Origin: Hydrogenophaga sp.
GTDB lineage: Bacteria > Pseudomonadota > Gammaproteobacteria > Burkholderiales > Burkholderiaceae_C
DNA: 41,001 bases
Assembly: GCA_021154985.1 (NCBI GenBank)
Contig: JAJNQE010000084.1
Coordinates: 1 to 41,001 of the forward strand
Reading direction: 5' to 3'
Made by a program: the position numbers and the translations under genes. Positions 16,262-24,480 of the stretch are shown in pieces. The notes under the pieces are model-generated. The model was not told the origin of the DNA, did no database searches, and worked only from the letters and a program-made list of their open reading frames with translations. Every line of letters begins with the position of its first letter. Position 1 is the stretch's first letter.

Positions 16262-16501
16262 CAGACCTTGAAGCTGTCGTTGACGTAACAGGGCGGCATC
16301 GTGGTCTGGCCGGGCTTATGGGCCGTCTAAGGCCAGGGTTTAGGTGCTGCAAACCTGCCGAGCATCGGCACCTTTGGCGTGGCCTACATGGGCTTGTTAC
16401 TGGAGCCGCTGGTAGACCTGGCCGTGCTGGCACTGGCCAAGCAACTACACCGCCTCAAAGGCTCACCTTGGGTCGAGCCCCGGTTTTACATCACAGCCTG
16501 A
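16262..16501 (+). pseudogene. Degenerate C-terminal copy of the membrane protein at 13750-14175
   Basis: One frame reads QTLKLSLT, stop, QGGIVVWPGLWAV, stop, GQGLGAANLPSIG, TFGVAYMGLLLEPLVDLAVL, ALAKQLHRLKGSPWVEP. It aligns along its length with the last 85 or so residues of the intact frame at 13750-14175 (QGGIVLWVGFWAL, NLSSIGSFAAAYMTVVLLEP). Two in-frame stops and the missing N-terminus make it a pseudogene. Protein-level similarity is clear while DNA identity is only moderate, so the duplication is old or came from another strain. It occupies the gap between cobB and cobA in opposite orientation to the other copy. Confidence 0.75.
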
Positions 16502-16564
16502 TGTGGTACTTGCTGGGATTGGCGGCTCGTGGACGAAACCACGCGATCTGGACGGGCCGTGGCC

Positions 16565-17311
16565 ATGGATGAGTTGCAGCGCACTGGCTGGGTGTCGATC
16601 GTGGGCGCTGGCCCTGGTCCGGTTGACCTTATGACCTTGCGCGCGCTGGACCGCCTTCAGGCCGCGGAGGTGGTGATGTACGACCGGCTAGTTTCACCCG
16701 AAGTGCTGGAACGGATTCCCCCTGGAACGCAGCGTGTGTATGTGGGTAAGGCCCTGGGTAATCACGCTATCCCTCAGGAGGACATTCACGCCTTGTTGGT
16801 GCAGCACGCGAGGGAGGGGCGGCGCGTAGTGCGGCTCAAGGGCGGTGATCCCTACGTCTTCGGACGTGGTGGGGAAGAAGTGCAGGCCTTGCAGGCCGCT
16901 GGTATTGCGTTTGAGATAGTGCCGGGGGTCACGGCCGCCAACGGGTGCTCAGCCGCTGCAGGTATCCCGCTGACCCACAGAGAGCTGTCGACCAGCTGCG
17001 TATTCCTGCCCGGCCATCTTGCCGACGCGGAGGCCACGCACGACTGGCGTTCGCTGGCTCGCCCCGGGCAGACACGTGTGTTTTACATGGGCATCCAGCG
17101 GTTGCCACAGATTGCAGAACAACTGATCGCACATGGACTGTCGCCTACCACCCCGGCGGCGGTCATACGTGACGGTACTCGCGCGTCGCAGACGGTGCAG
17201 GCCTGCGGCCTTCGCCGGCTGGCCGCCACCGCCCCTGCGTATGGTCCTCAGCCTGGATTGCTCATCATCGGTGAGACGGTGCAGCTGAGCCCCCATTTCC
17301 AATCTGCGTGA
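16565..17311 (+). CDS. cobA: Uroporphyrinogen-III C-methyltransferase (SUMT)
   Basis: 248 residues from the chosen ATG; a GTG at 16529 would add 12. Tetrapyrrole methylase fold: VSIVGAGPGPVDLMTLRAL at the N-terminus, YDRLVSPEVL, the RLKGGDPYVFGRGGEE loop, and PGVTAANGCSAAAGIPLTHR. It uses two SAM to convert uroporphyrinogen III to precorrin-2, the branch point to cobalamin and siroheme. Single-domain form without the CysG dehydrogenase/chelatase part, as in aerobic cob clusters. It follows the membrane-protein relic and precedes cobG by 18 bp. Confidence 0.93.
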   Translation: MDELQRTGWVSIVGAGPGPVDLMTLRALDRLQAAEVVMYDRLVSPEVLERIPPGTQRVYVGKALGNHAIPQEDIHALLVQHAREGRRVVRLKGGDPYVFGRGGEEVQALQAAGIAFEIVPGVTAANGCSAAAGIPLTHRELSTSCVFLPGHLADAEATHDWRSLARPGQTRVFYMGIQRLPQIAEQLIAHGLSPTTPAAVIRDGTRASQTVQACGLRRLAATAPAYGPQPGLLIIGETVQLSPHFQSA

Positions 17312-17329
17312 AGCGGGACGCGCCAATCC

Positions 17330-18520
17330 ATGACCGACCTCACTTCACTTCGCAGCGATGGCGCTGTGCAGGTTAAGGGCTGGTGCCCCGGCACCTTGCG
17401 GCCCCTGGCAGCCAGCGACGGGCTGGTGATACGCATCCGTCCACCAGCCGGGCGACTGAGCATGGCGCAGGCCCAAGGCATCGCCGCACTGGCGCGGCGG
17501 TACGCCAACCCGATGCTGGAGCTGACCAACCGGGCCAACCTGCAGATGCGCGGCGTGGATCCCGGGCGGCACGCTGAGTTGCTCGATGCCTTGTGCACGC
17601 TGGGGCTGGTCGACGAAGACGTCTCGTCCGAGGCTCGGCGCAACGTGCAGGTCAACCCGCTGTGGACCGAGGGCGATGTCACGCCCCACCTGGCCCTGCA
17701 GCTGGGCGAACTGCTTGCCGGCAGGGATGTGCCCGAACTACCAGCCAAGTTCGGCTTCGTGGTCGACACCGGCACTGCGCCCTGCATGCGCAACACCCAT
17801 GCAGATATCCGGCTCGAGCGCCACGTCGATGGCGTACTCGTCTATGCCGATGGGGCCGATGGTGGGTTGGTCGTCGCGCCGTGGGCGGCGCCACAGCATG
17901 CATTGGCCCTGTCACGCTGGTTCCTGGACGCTGGCGGTGCACCTGCAGGCCGTGGGCGGATGGCCGCCCTTGTGAGACAGCGCGGGTTGCCGCCAGAGTG
18001 GCGACCAACGCCGGTGCCTGACCGCGCGCTGCCCGCGCCCGGGCCGGGGCCCCAACTCGCAGGGCAGATCGTGGGTCTGGTCTTTGGTCTCGTGCAGGCC
18101 GAGACCCTGGCGGCGCTGGGCGCGTGCGGCGCTTTGCGGCTGACTCCGTGGCGCAGCCTGCTCGTCGAAAGCGCAAGCCGATTGCCCACCTGCGCCGAAC
18201 TCATTACCGATCCGGGCGATGCGCGCCTGCGGGTCGCCGCCTGCACGGGCGCTCCGGGCTGTGCGCAGGCACGCGGTACCACCCGTGACCTGGCGCTGGC
18301 GCTGGCGCCTTCGGTGGCCCCGGGACACTTGCTGCACGTCTCGGGGTGTCCCAAAGGCTGCGCCCATCCGAAATTTGCCACCACGGTGGTCGCCACGGAC
18401 CATGGGTGGGACTTCATCCGGCGCGGCACCGCTGCCAGCCTGCCGGACTACCATGGGCTGGACCGTGCGGCCCTCGAACAACGATTGAGAGAAGAAACGG
18501 CCCATGTTGCACCGCTATGA
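17330..18520 (+). CDS. cobG: Precorrin-3B synthase (CobG)
   Basis: 396 residues of the nitrite/sulfite reductase-like family. The first half-domain contains LELTNRANLQMRGVD, then RNVQVNPLW. The C-terminal part has the cluster-ligand cysteines in ACTGAPGCAQARG and SGCPKGCAHP, which bind a [4Fe-4S] centre. CobG uses O2 to hydroxylate C20 and form the lactone of precorrin-3B, so its presence marks the oxygen-dependent pathway. The 3' end overlaps cobH by 17 nt. Length is within the family range. Confidence 0.92.
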   Translation: MTDLTSLRSDGAVQVKGWCPGTLRPLAASDGLVIRIRPPAGRLSMAQAQGIAALARRYANPMLELTNRANLQMRGVDPGRHAELLDALCTLGLVDEDVSSEARRNVQVNPLWTEGDVTPHLALQLGELLAGRDVPELPAKFGFVVDTGTAPCMRNTHADIRLERHVDGVLVYADGADGGLVVAPWAAPQHALALSRWFLDAGGAPAGRGRMAALVRQRGLPPEWRPTPVPDRALPAPGPGPQLAGQIVGLVFGLVQAETLAALGACGALRLTPWRSLLVESASRLPTCAELITDPGDARLRVAACTGAPGCAQARGTTRDLALALAPSVAPGHLLHVSGCPKGCAHPKFATTVVATDHGWDFIRRGTAASLPDYHGLDRAALEQRLREETAHVAPL

Positions 18521-19136
18521 ACGGGATGGCGACGCCATTTATCGCCAGTCTTTCGCGATCATTCGCGCCGAAGCCGCGCTTGGCCGCTTTACGCCAATCG
18601 AGGCACTGGCCGTGGTTCGCATGATTCATGCGGCCGGCCTGGTAGGCCTGGAACAGCACGTGGCGTTCACGCCGGGCATGGCGCAAGCCACACGCGAGGC
18701 CCTGCAGGAAGGCGCGCCCATCCTGTGCGACGCGCGCATGGTCAGCGAGGGCATCACGCGCAAGCGCCTGCCCTCGGACAACCAGGTGATCTGCACTCTT
18801 CAGGATCCGCAGATCCTCGCGCTGGCGCATGAGATGGGCACGACCCGCAGCGCCGCTGCGCTGGAACTCTGGCGCCCGCACCTCGCCGGGGCCGTGGTAG
18901 CCATCGGTAACGCCCCCACGGCGCTATTCCATCTGCTGAATATGCTGCAGGATCCGAACTGCCCGCGACCGGCCGCCATCATCGGTTGCCCGGTGGGTTT
19001 CGTGGGCGCGGCCGAGTCCAAGGCGGCACTGATGGCTTCGAATGCCGCACCGTCGCTTGTGGTGCACGGCCGACTGGGCGGCTCGGCCATCACCGTGGCC
19101 GCCGTTAATGCGCTGGCCAGCGAGCAGGAGATCTGA
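18504..19136 (+). CDS. cobH: Precorrin-8X methylmutase
   Basis: A 210-residue CobH/CbiC protein: YERDGDAIYRQSFAIIRAEA, the catalytic His42 in VVRMIHAAGLVG, APILCDARMVSEGI and NAPTALFHLL. It moves a methyl group from C11 to C12 to give hydrogenobyrinic acid. Its start lies inside the end of cobG and its TGA shares one base with the cobI ATG, so translation is probably coupled through this row. Confidence 0.93.
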   Translation: MLHRYERDGDAIYRQSFAIIRAEAALGRFTPIEALAVVRMIHAAGLVGLEQHVAFTPGMAQATREALQEGAPILCDARMVSEGITRKRLPSDNQVICTLQDPQILALAHEMGTTRSAAALELWRPHLAGAVVAIGNAPTALFHLLNMLQDPNCPRPAAIIGCPVGFVGAAESKAALMASNAAPSLVVHGRLGGSAITVAAVNALASEQEI

Positions 19137-19867
19137 TGGGCCGCATCATCTGCGCCGGCCTGGGACCTGGCGACCCGGATCTGATGAGCGTACGCGCCGA
19201 CCGTCTGGTGCGCACCGCGCAGCACGTCGCCTTCTTCCGCAAGAAGGGTCGATCCGGGCAGGCACGGAAGATGGTGAATGCGCTGCTGGCTCCAGGCGCG
19301 ATGGAATACGCGATGGAGTACCCGGTCACCACCGAGCTGCCTTTCGACAGCCCGGCCTACATCGAGTGCCTGGCCCGCTTCTACGACGAATGGGCGGCGC
19401 GCCTGACTGAGCTGGCGAGGACGCGGGACATCGTGGTGCTTTGCGAAGGCGATCCCTTTTTTTACGGGTCCTTCATGCACCTCTATACCCGGCTGCAAGG
19501 CCGCGCAGAGGTGGAGGTGGTGCCGGGCATCCCCGGCATGGTGGGCTGCTGGTGGGTCACCGGTCAACCCATGACCTGGGGCGACGACGTGATGACGGTG
19601 CTGATGGGCACGCTACCCGAAGACACCCTGGTCGAGCGCATGCAGGCAGCCGACGCCATCGTAGTCATGAAAACCGGCCGCAATCTGCCGCGTGTGCGGC
19701 GTGCCTTGGCACGCGCTGGCCGGCTCGAGCAGGCTTGGCTGGTACAGCACGGCACAATGCCCCAGCAACAGATGGCGCGCCTGGCCGACACACCCGACGA
19801 GGTCTGCCCGTATTTCGCCATCGTGCTGGTGCATGGCCAGGGCCGGCGGCCGGAGATGGCCGAATGA
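19136..19867 (+). CDS. cobI: Precorrin-2 C20-methyltransferase
   Basis: 243 residues of the tetrapyrrole methylase family: IICAGLGPGDPDLMSVRADR at the N-terminus, the KKGRSGQARKM insert characteristic of CobI/CbiL, the CEGDPFFYGSFMHL loop, and VVPGIPGMVGCW. It methylates C20 of precorrin-2 to form precorrin-3A, the substrate of CobG. The start codon follows directly from the cobH stop (TGATG), and the end overlaps cobJ in ATGA (19864-19867). Confidence 0.92.
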   Translation: MGRIICAGLGPGDPDLMSVRADRLVRTAQHVAFFRKKGRSGQARKMVNALLAPGAMEYAMEYPVTTELPFDSPAYIECLARFYDEWAARLTELARTRDIVVLCEGDPFFYGSFMHLYTRLQGRAEVEVVPGIPGMVGCWWVTGQPMTWGDDVMTVLMGTLPEDTLVERMQAADAIVVMKTGRNLPRVRRALARAGRLEQAWLVQHGTMPQQQMARLADTPDEVCPYFAIVLVHGQGRRPEMAE

Positions 19868-20598
19868 GCGGCTGGCTGTGCATTGCGGGCCTGGGCCCGG
19901 GCGACGAAGCCATGCTCACGCCCGCCGTGGGCCAAGCACTGGCCGATGCCACTGATGTGCTGGGTTACATCCCCTATGTGGCACGCGTGGCCGCGCGCCC
20001 CGGGCTGCGCCTGCACCCGTCCGACAACCGCGAAGAGCTTGACCGGGCTTGCGCCGCGCTGGCGCTGGCCACCCAAGGCGCCCGCGTGGTGCTGGTGTCC
20101 TCGGGCGACCCAGGTGTGTTCGCCATGGCCGCCGCCGTGTTCGAGGCCATGGAGGGGCGCGAGGACTGGCAGGCGCTGGACGTCCGCGTGCTGCCTGGCA
20201 TCACCGCCATGCTGGCCGCGGCCGCGCGGGCCGGCGCACCCCTGGGGCATGACTTCTGCGCCATCAACCTGAGCGACAACCTCAAGCCCTGGGCACTGAT
20301 CGAGAAGCGCGTGCGCGCAGCCGCCGGCACCGACATGGCCATGGCCTTCTACAACCCCCGCTCGGCCAGCCGGCCTCACACCTTTGAGCAGGTGCTGCAA
20401 GTGCTGTGCGAAACCTGCGAGCCCACTCGCTTGCTCGTGTTTGCGCGGGCCGTGAGCACGCCGCATGAGCATTTGCTGAGCGTGCCCCTGTGCGATGCAC
20501 GGCCCGAAATGGCCGACATGCGCACCCTGGTCATCGTGGGCAGTTCCACCACTCGGCGCGTGGGACGTTTTGTCTACACCCCTCGTTCGGCCTCATGA
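19864..20598 (+). CDS. cobJ: Precorrin-3B C17-methyltransferase
   Basis: A 244-residue tetrapyrrole methylase: CIAGLGPGDEAMLTPAV, VLGYIPYVARV, the SSGDPGVFAMAAAVFE loop, PGITAMLAAAARAGAPLGHD and AFYNPRSASRPH, typical of CobJ/CbiH. It methylates C17 and drives ring contraction to precorrin-4. The same frame is open upstream through cobI, but that extension is only GC-rich shadow; the ATG at 19864 in the ATGA overlap is the real start. The 3' end overlaps the opposite-strand cobK by 25 nt. Confidence 0.92.
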   Translation: MSGWLCIAGLGPGDEAMLTPAVGQALADATDVLGYIPYVARVAARPGLRLHPSDNREELDRACAALALATQGARVVLVSSGDPGVFAMAAAVFEAMEGREDWQALDVRVLPGITAMLAAAARAGAPLGHDFCAINLSDNLKPWALIEKRVRAAAGTDMAMAFYNPRSASRPHTFEQVLQVLCETCEPTRLLVFARAVSTPHEHLLSVPLCDARPEMADMRTLVIVGSSTTRRVGRFVYTPRSAS

Positions 20599-21332
20599 GC
20601 GGCTTGCACACCCAGCCAACGCAGCGCATCCTCAACCGTGCTCACGGTGGGGCGCTCAGGCAACTGCGGGCGATCAATCAGTATGACCGTGCAGCCCAGT
20701 TGCCGCGCGGCGTCCAGCTTCGCCCGGGAGCCCTGCCCGCCCGCGTTCTTGGCCACCACATGGGTGATGCGGTGTCGCTTCATCAGGGCCAGGTCATGGT
20801 CCAGCGTGAACGGGCCGCGGTCTATGACCACGGCGCCCCGGCCCTCTGGGAGTGTCAGACCGGGGTCGACCAGCCGCAACAGGTACCAGTGCTGGGTCTC
20901 GTCGAGGAAAGGCGCCACGTGCTGCCGGCCAATCGCCAGGAACACCCGGGCCGCGCGCTCGGGCAGGGCTGCCAAGGCGCCGGCCATATCGGCTGTGTGC
21001 TGCCATTTGTCACCGGCCTGTGCCTGCCAGGCCGGGCGCTCCAGTGCCAGCAGAGGCAGCGCCATTTCGGCGCAGGCCTGCACCGCGTGGCGACTCATCT
21101 GGGCAGCAAAAGGGTGCGTGGCGTCGATCACATGGGTGACGGCCTCGGCCTGCAGGCAATCACACAGCCCGGCCACACCGCCAAAGCCACCCACACGGGT
21201 GGGCAAGGGCTGCGCCACGGGCGCATGGGTTCGCCCAGCGTAAGAAAAAACAGCGGGCACGCCGGCCGTGGCCAATGCCTGTGCCAGCTGGCTGGCTTCG
21301 GTGGTGCCACCCAGCAGGAGGACACGTCGCAT
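20574..21332 (-). CDS. cobK: Precorrin-6A reductase, on the opposite strand within the cob cluster
   Basis: A CobK/CbiJ protein of 252 residues from the ATG at 21332: RVLLLGGTTEASQLAQALA, FSYAGRT, RVGGFGGVAGLCDCL, VIDATHPFAAQMSRHA, and AKNAGGQGSRAKLDAAR near the end. It reduces precorrin-6A to 6B with NADPH. It is the only reversed gene in the row: the 3' end overlaps cobJ, and its ATG overlaps the cobL ATG in a shared CATG, leaving no intergenic space. Its promoter must lie within cobL, or its transcript is antisense to the operon. An upstream in-frame ATG at 21356 would add 8 residues inside cobL. Confidence 0.92.
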   Translation of the reverse strand: MRRVLLLGGTTEASQLAQALATAGVPAVFSYAGRTHAPVAQPLPTRVGGFGGVAGLCDCLQAEAVTHVIDATHPFAAQMSRHAVQACAEMALPLLALERPAWQAQAGDKWQHTADMAGALAALPERAARVFLAIGRQHVAPFLDETQHWYLLRLVDPGLTLPEGRGAVVIDRGPFTLDHDLALMKRHRITHVVAKNAGGQGSRAKLDAARQLGCTVILIDRPQLPERPTVSTVEDALRWLGVQAAHEAERGV

Positions 21333-22515
21333 GGCTGAACCGTGGCTGTCGATCATTGGCTTGGGGGAGGACGGGCTGGCAGGACTGAGCGATATTAGCC
21401 GCGCCGCACTAGCCAGCGCCCACCACGTTTTCGGCGCGCCACGCCACCTGGCGCTGGCGCAAGTGAACGACCGCGGTACAGCCTGGGATGTGCCGTTCGA
21501 CCTTCAGCCCCTGCTGGCCCTGCGCGGTCAGCCGGTGACCTTGCTCGCCTCGGGAGACCCGTTCTGGTTCGGAGCCGGTGGCAGCGTCTGCCAGTACCTG
21601 CAAACCGGTGAATGGATCGCCTATCCCGCGCCCTCCACGTTCTCGCGCGCCGCTGCCAAACTCGGCTGGCGACTGGAGAACGTGCAGTGCCTGGGTCTTC
21701 ACGCCGCGCCTTTGAGCACGGTACGGCCCTGGCTGCGCCGTGGTCAACGCCTGGTCTGCCTGGTGCGCGACGCGGAGGCCCTGCGCGCGCTGGTCGCGCT
21801 GGCCAGCGCCCAAGGTTTTGGCGAAGCGAGCGGATGGGCGCTGGAGCGCCTGGGCGGCCCGCTTGAGCGCGTCCGTGCGTTCCGCCTGGCGGCGGCGAAC
21901 CTGCCCGAATTGCAGGCGCCGCTGGCGCTGGCCATGGATCTGCACCAAGGCCCGCCGGGCCTGCCCGCCTCCAGCGGCCTGCCCGATGAACTGTTCGTCC
22001 ACGACGGGCAGATCACGAAATCCACAATCCGAGCTCTGACGCTTCGCGCCCTGGCGCCGCGCCCAGGCGAATGCCTGTGGGACCTGGGCGCGGGATCCGG
22101 CTCGATCTCGGTGGAATGGTGCCTGGCTGGAGGCTGCGCGCACGCTGTCGAACAGCAGGCGGAGCGCGCGGCCAATATCCGGTACAACGCAGAACAGTTC
22201 GGGCTGTCAAACCGGCTGCATGTGCAAACCGGTAACTCCCTGGAGTGCCTGTCCGCGCTGCCTCGGCCCGATGCCGTCTTCGTTGGGGGCGGTTTCGACC
22301 GCGCCATCTTCGACGCCATCGCAACCTCGGCAGGCCGGGGTGTGCGCTTGGTGGTCAACAGCGTCACCCTGCAAACCGAGTCATTGCTGCAAGAGTTGCT
22401 CGTCCGGCACGGCGGCGAGCTGCTGCAGGTGGCCATTGCACAGGCGCAGCCACTGGGGCGCATGCTCAGCTGGCAACCGTCACGTCCGGTGGTTCAGTGG
22501 AGCGTGCGGCTGTGA
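21331..22515 (+). CDS. cobL: Precorrin-6Y C5,15-methyltransferase (decarboxylating)
   Basis: A 394-residue CbiE-CbiT fusion. The N-terminal methylase domain has LSIIGLGEDGLAGLSDISRA and LLASGDPFWFGAGGSVCQYL (to about 200). The C-terminal CbiT domain begins near DELFVHDGQITKSTIRALTL and has the SAM-binding WDLGAGSGSISVEW. It methylates C5 and C15 and removes the C12 acetate carboxyl. The start at 21331 overlaps the opposite-strand cobK start. The stop shares a base with the next ATG (TGATG). Confidence 0.93.
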   Translation: MAEPWLSIIGLGEDGLAGLSDISRAALASAHHVFGAPRHLALAQVNDRGTAWDVPFDLQPLLALRGQPVTLLASGDPFWFGAGGSVCQYLQTGEWIAYPAPSTFSRAAAKLGWRLENVQCLGLHAAPLSTVRPWLRRGQRLVCLVRDAEALRALVALASAQGFGEASGWALERLGGPLERVRAFRLAAANLPELQAPLALAMDLHQGPPGLPASSGLPDELFVHDGQITKSTIRALTLRALAPRPGECLWDLGAGSGSISVEWCLAGGCAHAVEQQAERAANIRYNAEQFGLSNRLHVQTGNSLECLSALPRPDAVFVGGGFDRAIFDAIATSAGRGVRLVVNSVTLQTESLLQELLVRHGGELLQVAIAQAQPLGRMLSWQPSRPVVQWSVRL

Positions 22516-22919
22516 TGAGAGTTGTCGCCGGCCTGGGCTTTCGCCATCACACCTCCTGCCATGCGCTGCGCCAGGTGCTGGAGCAGGCCGTGCAGTCGGC
22601 ACAACACGATCAACACGTCCCAATGTTGCTGCAGGCGCTGGCCACAGCACAGGACAAATGCGACCACCCCGCCCTGGCCCAGCTCGCGGCCGAGCTGGGT
22701 TTACCGGTTGCATCCGTGCCGCTGGCCTATGTGCGCGCCCAAAGCACGCAGCCCAGCCCACACGCACCCGCACGTTACGGGTTCCAGAGCCTCGCCGAGT
22801 CTGCCGCCCTGGCGGCTGCGGGCCAGGGCGCGGTGCTCGCATCGCGCCGCCACATCAGTGCCGACGGCACCGCCACCGCAGCCATCGCCCTTTACAAGCC
22901 TGATCACACTGCACCATGA
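22515..22919 (+). CDS. cobE: Cobalamin biosynthesis protein CobE (CbiG C-terminal-like)
   Basis: 134 residues: VVAGLGFRHHTSCHALRQVL at the N-terminus, ATAQDKCDHPALAQLAAELG, then GFQSLAESAALAAAGQGAVL and a final ISADGTATAAIALY. This is the CobE/CbiG C-terminal domain. CobE is needed in the aerobic pathway, but its catalytic role is not settled. Coupled to both neighbours by TGATG and ATGA overlaps. Confidence 0.85.
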   Translation: MRVVAGLGFRHHTSCHALRQVLEQAVQSAQHDQHVPMLLQALATAQDKCDHPALAQLAAELGLPVASVPLAYVRAQSTQPSPHAPARYGFQSLAESAALAAAGQGAVLASRRHISADGTATAAIALYKPDHTAP

Positions 22920-23701
22920 CCGTTCACTTCATAGGCGCTGGACCCGGTGCCCCCGACCTTCTCACCCTGCGGGGGCGCGACCTGATTGCCGCCAGTCCCG
23001 TTTGCCTGTACGCCGGCTCGCTGGTGCCTGAGGGGGTGCTGGCGCACTGTCCGCCCGGCGCGCACATCGTCAACACCGCGCCCCTGTCACTGGAGCAGAT
23101 CGTCGCCGAGTTGCGTAGTGCGCATGAGCAGGGGCTGGACGTGGCACGCCTGCATTCTGGCGACCTGTCGGTGTGGTCTGCCATGGGCGAGCAGTTGCGC
23201 GCCCTGCGTGAGGCGGGCATCTCGTATACCGTCACGCCAGGTGTGCCCTCGTTCGCGGCGGCGGCTGCCACGCTGGGCTGCGAGCTCACCTTGCCGGGCA
23301 TGAGCCAGTCGGTGGTGCTCACCCGCACCAGCGGCCGCGCCTCGCCCATGCCCGAGGGCGAAGCCCTCGCCCACTTTGCGATCACCGGGGCCACGCTCGC
23401 CATCCACCTGTCGATCCATGTGCTGTCCGACGTAGTGCTGACGCTGTTGCCCCACTATGGCGCCGACTGCCCAGTGGCCGTGGTCTGGCGCGCCAGCTGG
23501 CCTGACGAACGGGTGGTACGGGCCAGCCTCTCGACCATCGAGGCGGCCATGGGCGAAGGCATCGACCGAACCGCGCTCATCGTGGTCGGGCACAACCTGG
23601 GCGCGCAGGACTTCGGCCACAGCCGCCTGTACGCGGCCGACTACGACCGCCGCTACCGCCCGATAGGCGCTGATAAGCGTTTCCTCGAAGGTGCCGAATG
23701 A
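22916..23701 (+). CDS. cobM: Precorrin-4 C11-methyltransferase
   Basis: 261 residues, tetrapyrrole methylase: VHFIGAGPGAPDLLTLRGRD, LYAGSLVPEGVLAHCP, the HSGDLSVWSAMGEQ loop, PGVPSFAAAAATLGCELTLP and QSVVLTRTSGRASPMPEGE, all typical of CobM/CbiF. It methylates C11 of precorrin-4 to precorrin-5. ATGA overlaps at both ends (with cobE and cobF). Confidence 0.94.
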   Translation: MTVHFIGAGPGAPDLLTLRGRDLIAASPVCLYAGSLVPEGVLAHCPPGAHIVNTAPLSLEQIVAELRSAHEQGLDVARLHSGDLSVWSAMGEQLRALREAGISYTVTPGVPSFAAAAATLGCELTLPGMSQSVVLTRTSGRASPMPEGEALAHFAITGATLAIHLSIHVLSDVVLTLLPHYGADCPVAVVWRASWPDERVVRASLSTIEAAMGEGIDRTALIVVGHNLGAQDFGHSRLYAADYDRRYRPIGADKRFLEGAE

Positions 23702-24480
23702 AACTCGAGCTGAGCCTGATCGGCATGGGCACGGGCCATCCGGACCACATCACCCGCCAGGGTGCTGCGGCCCTCAACAAAGCCCAGCTGGTCCTGATAC
23801 CGCATAAGGGCGAGGACAAGGCCGAACTGGCGGCCCTGCGCCTGAGCCTGTGCCGGGAACTGATCACCCACGACGGCGCCGTGATCGCGACCTTCGACAT
23901 GCCGGTGCGCGAAGGTGCCGACACCGACTACCTGGGAGCGGTCGACCGCTGGCACGACGCCATCGCCGCCGCCTGGCTAGACACCATCGGCCGGCACCTG
24001 CCCGATGGCGGGCGGGTGGCGCTGCTGGTCTGGGGCGACCCTTCGCTGTACGACAGCAGCCTGCGCATTGCCCAGCGGCTGGCTCTGCGGACCGAGCTGA
24101 CCATCCATGTGGTGCCGGGCATCACGGCGCTGCAGGCCCTCACGGCGGCGCACGCCATCGCACTCAACGACATCAACGCGCCCGTGCTGATCACCACCGG
24201 GCGGCAGCTGCGCGAGCTTGGCTGGCCAGCGAGTGCCAATACCGTGGCGGTGATGCTGGACGGTCAGTGCGCCTTCCAGACCCTGGCGCCGGCGGGTCTG
24301 CACATCTGGTGGGGCGCCTACCTGGGCATGGCCAACCAGTTGTGCATCAGTGGCAGCCTGGCTGAAATGGGGTCGGTGATCGTGCGCGAGCGTGAGCGGG
24401 CGCGGGCACAACACGGCTGGATCATGGACACCTATCTGCTCAAGCGAACGGGCCCGGCCCACACCCATCATGCAAATTGA
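23698..24480 (+). CDS. cobF: Precorrin-6A synthase (deacetylating), C1-methyltransferase
   Basis: 260 residues: LSLIGMGTGHPDHITRQGAA, LIPHKGEDKAEL, LLVWGDPSLYDSSLRIAQRL, VVPGITALQALTAAHAI, and LCISGSLAEMGSVIVRERER. It methylates C1 of precorrin-5 and releases the acetyl group. CobF exists only in the oxygen-dependent pathway, so with CobG it fixes the pathway type. Its end overlaps the cobO start by 11 nt. Confidence 0.92.
   Translation: MKLELSLIGMGTGHPDHITRQGAAALNKAQLVLIPHKGEDKAELAALRLSLCRELITHDGAVIATFDMPVREGADTDYLGAVDRWHDAIAAAWLDTIGRHLPDGGRVALLVWGDPSLYDSSLRIAQRLALRTELTIHVVPGITALQALTAAHAIALNDINAPVLITTGRQLRELGWPASANTVAVMLDGQCAFQTLAPAGLHIWWGAYLGMANQLCISGSLAEMGSVIVRERERARAQHGWIMDTYLLKRTGPAHTHHAN

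Noticed and set aside
19441..19863. Upstream extension of the cobJ frame, suggesting a larger fused protein
   Set aside because: It lies within cobI in another frame; the extension is Arg/Gly-rich shadow, and the ATGA overlap gives a normal CobJ start.
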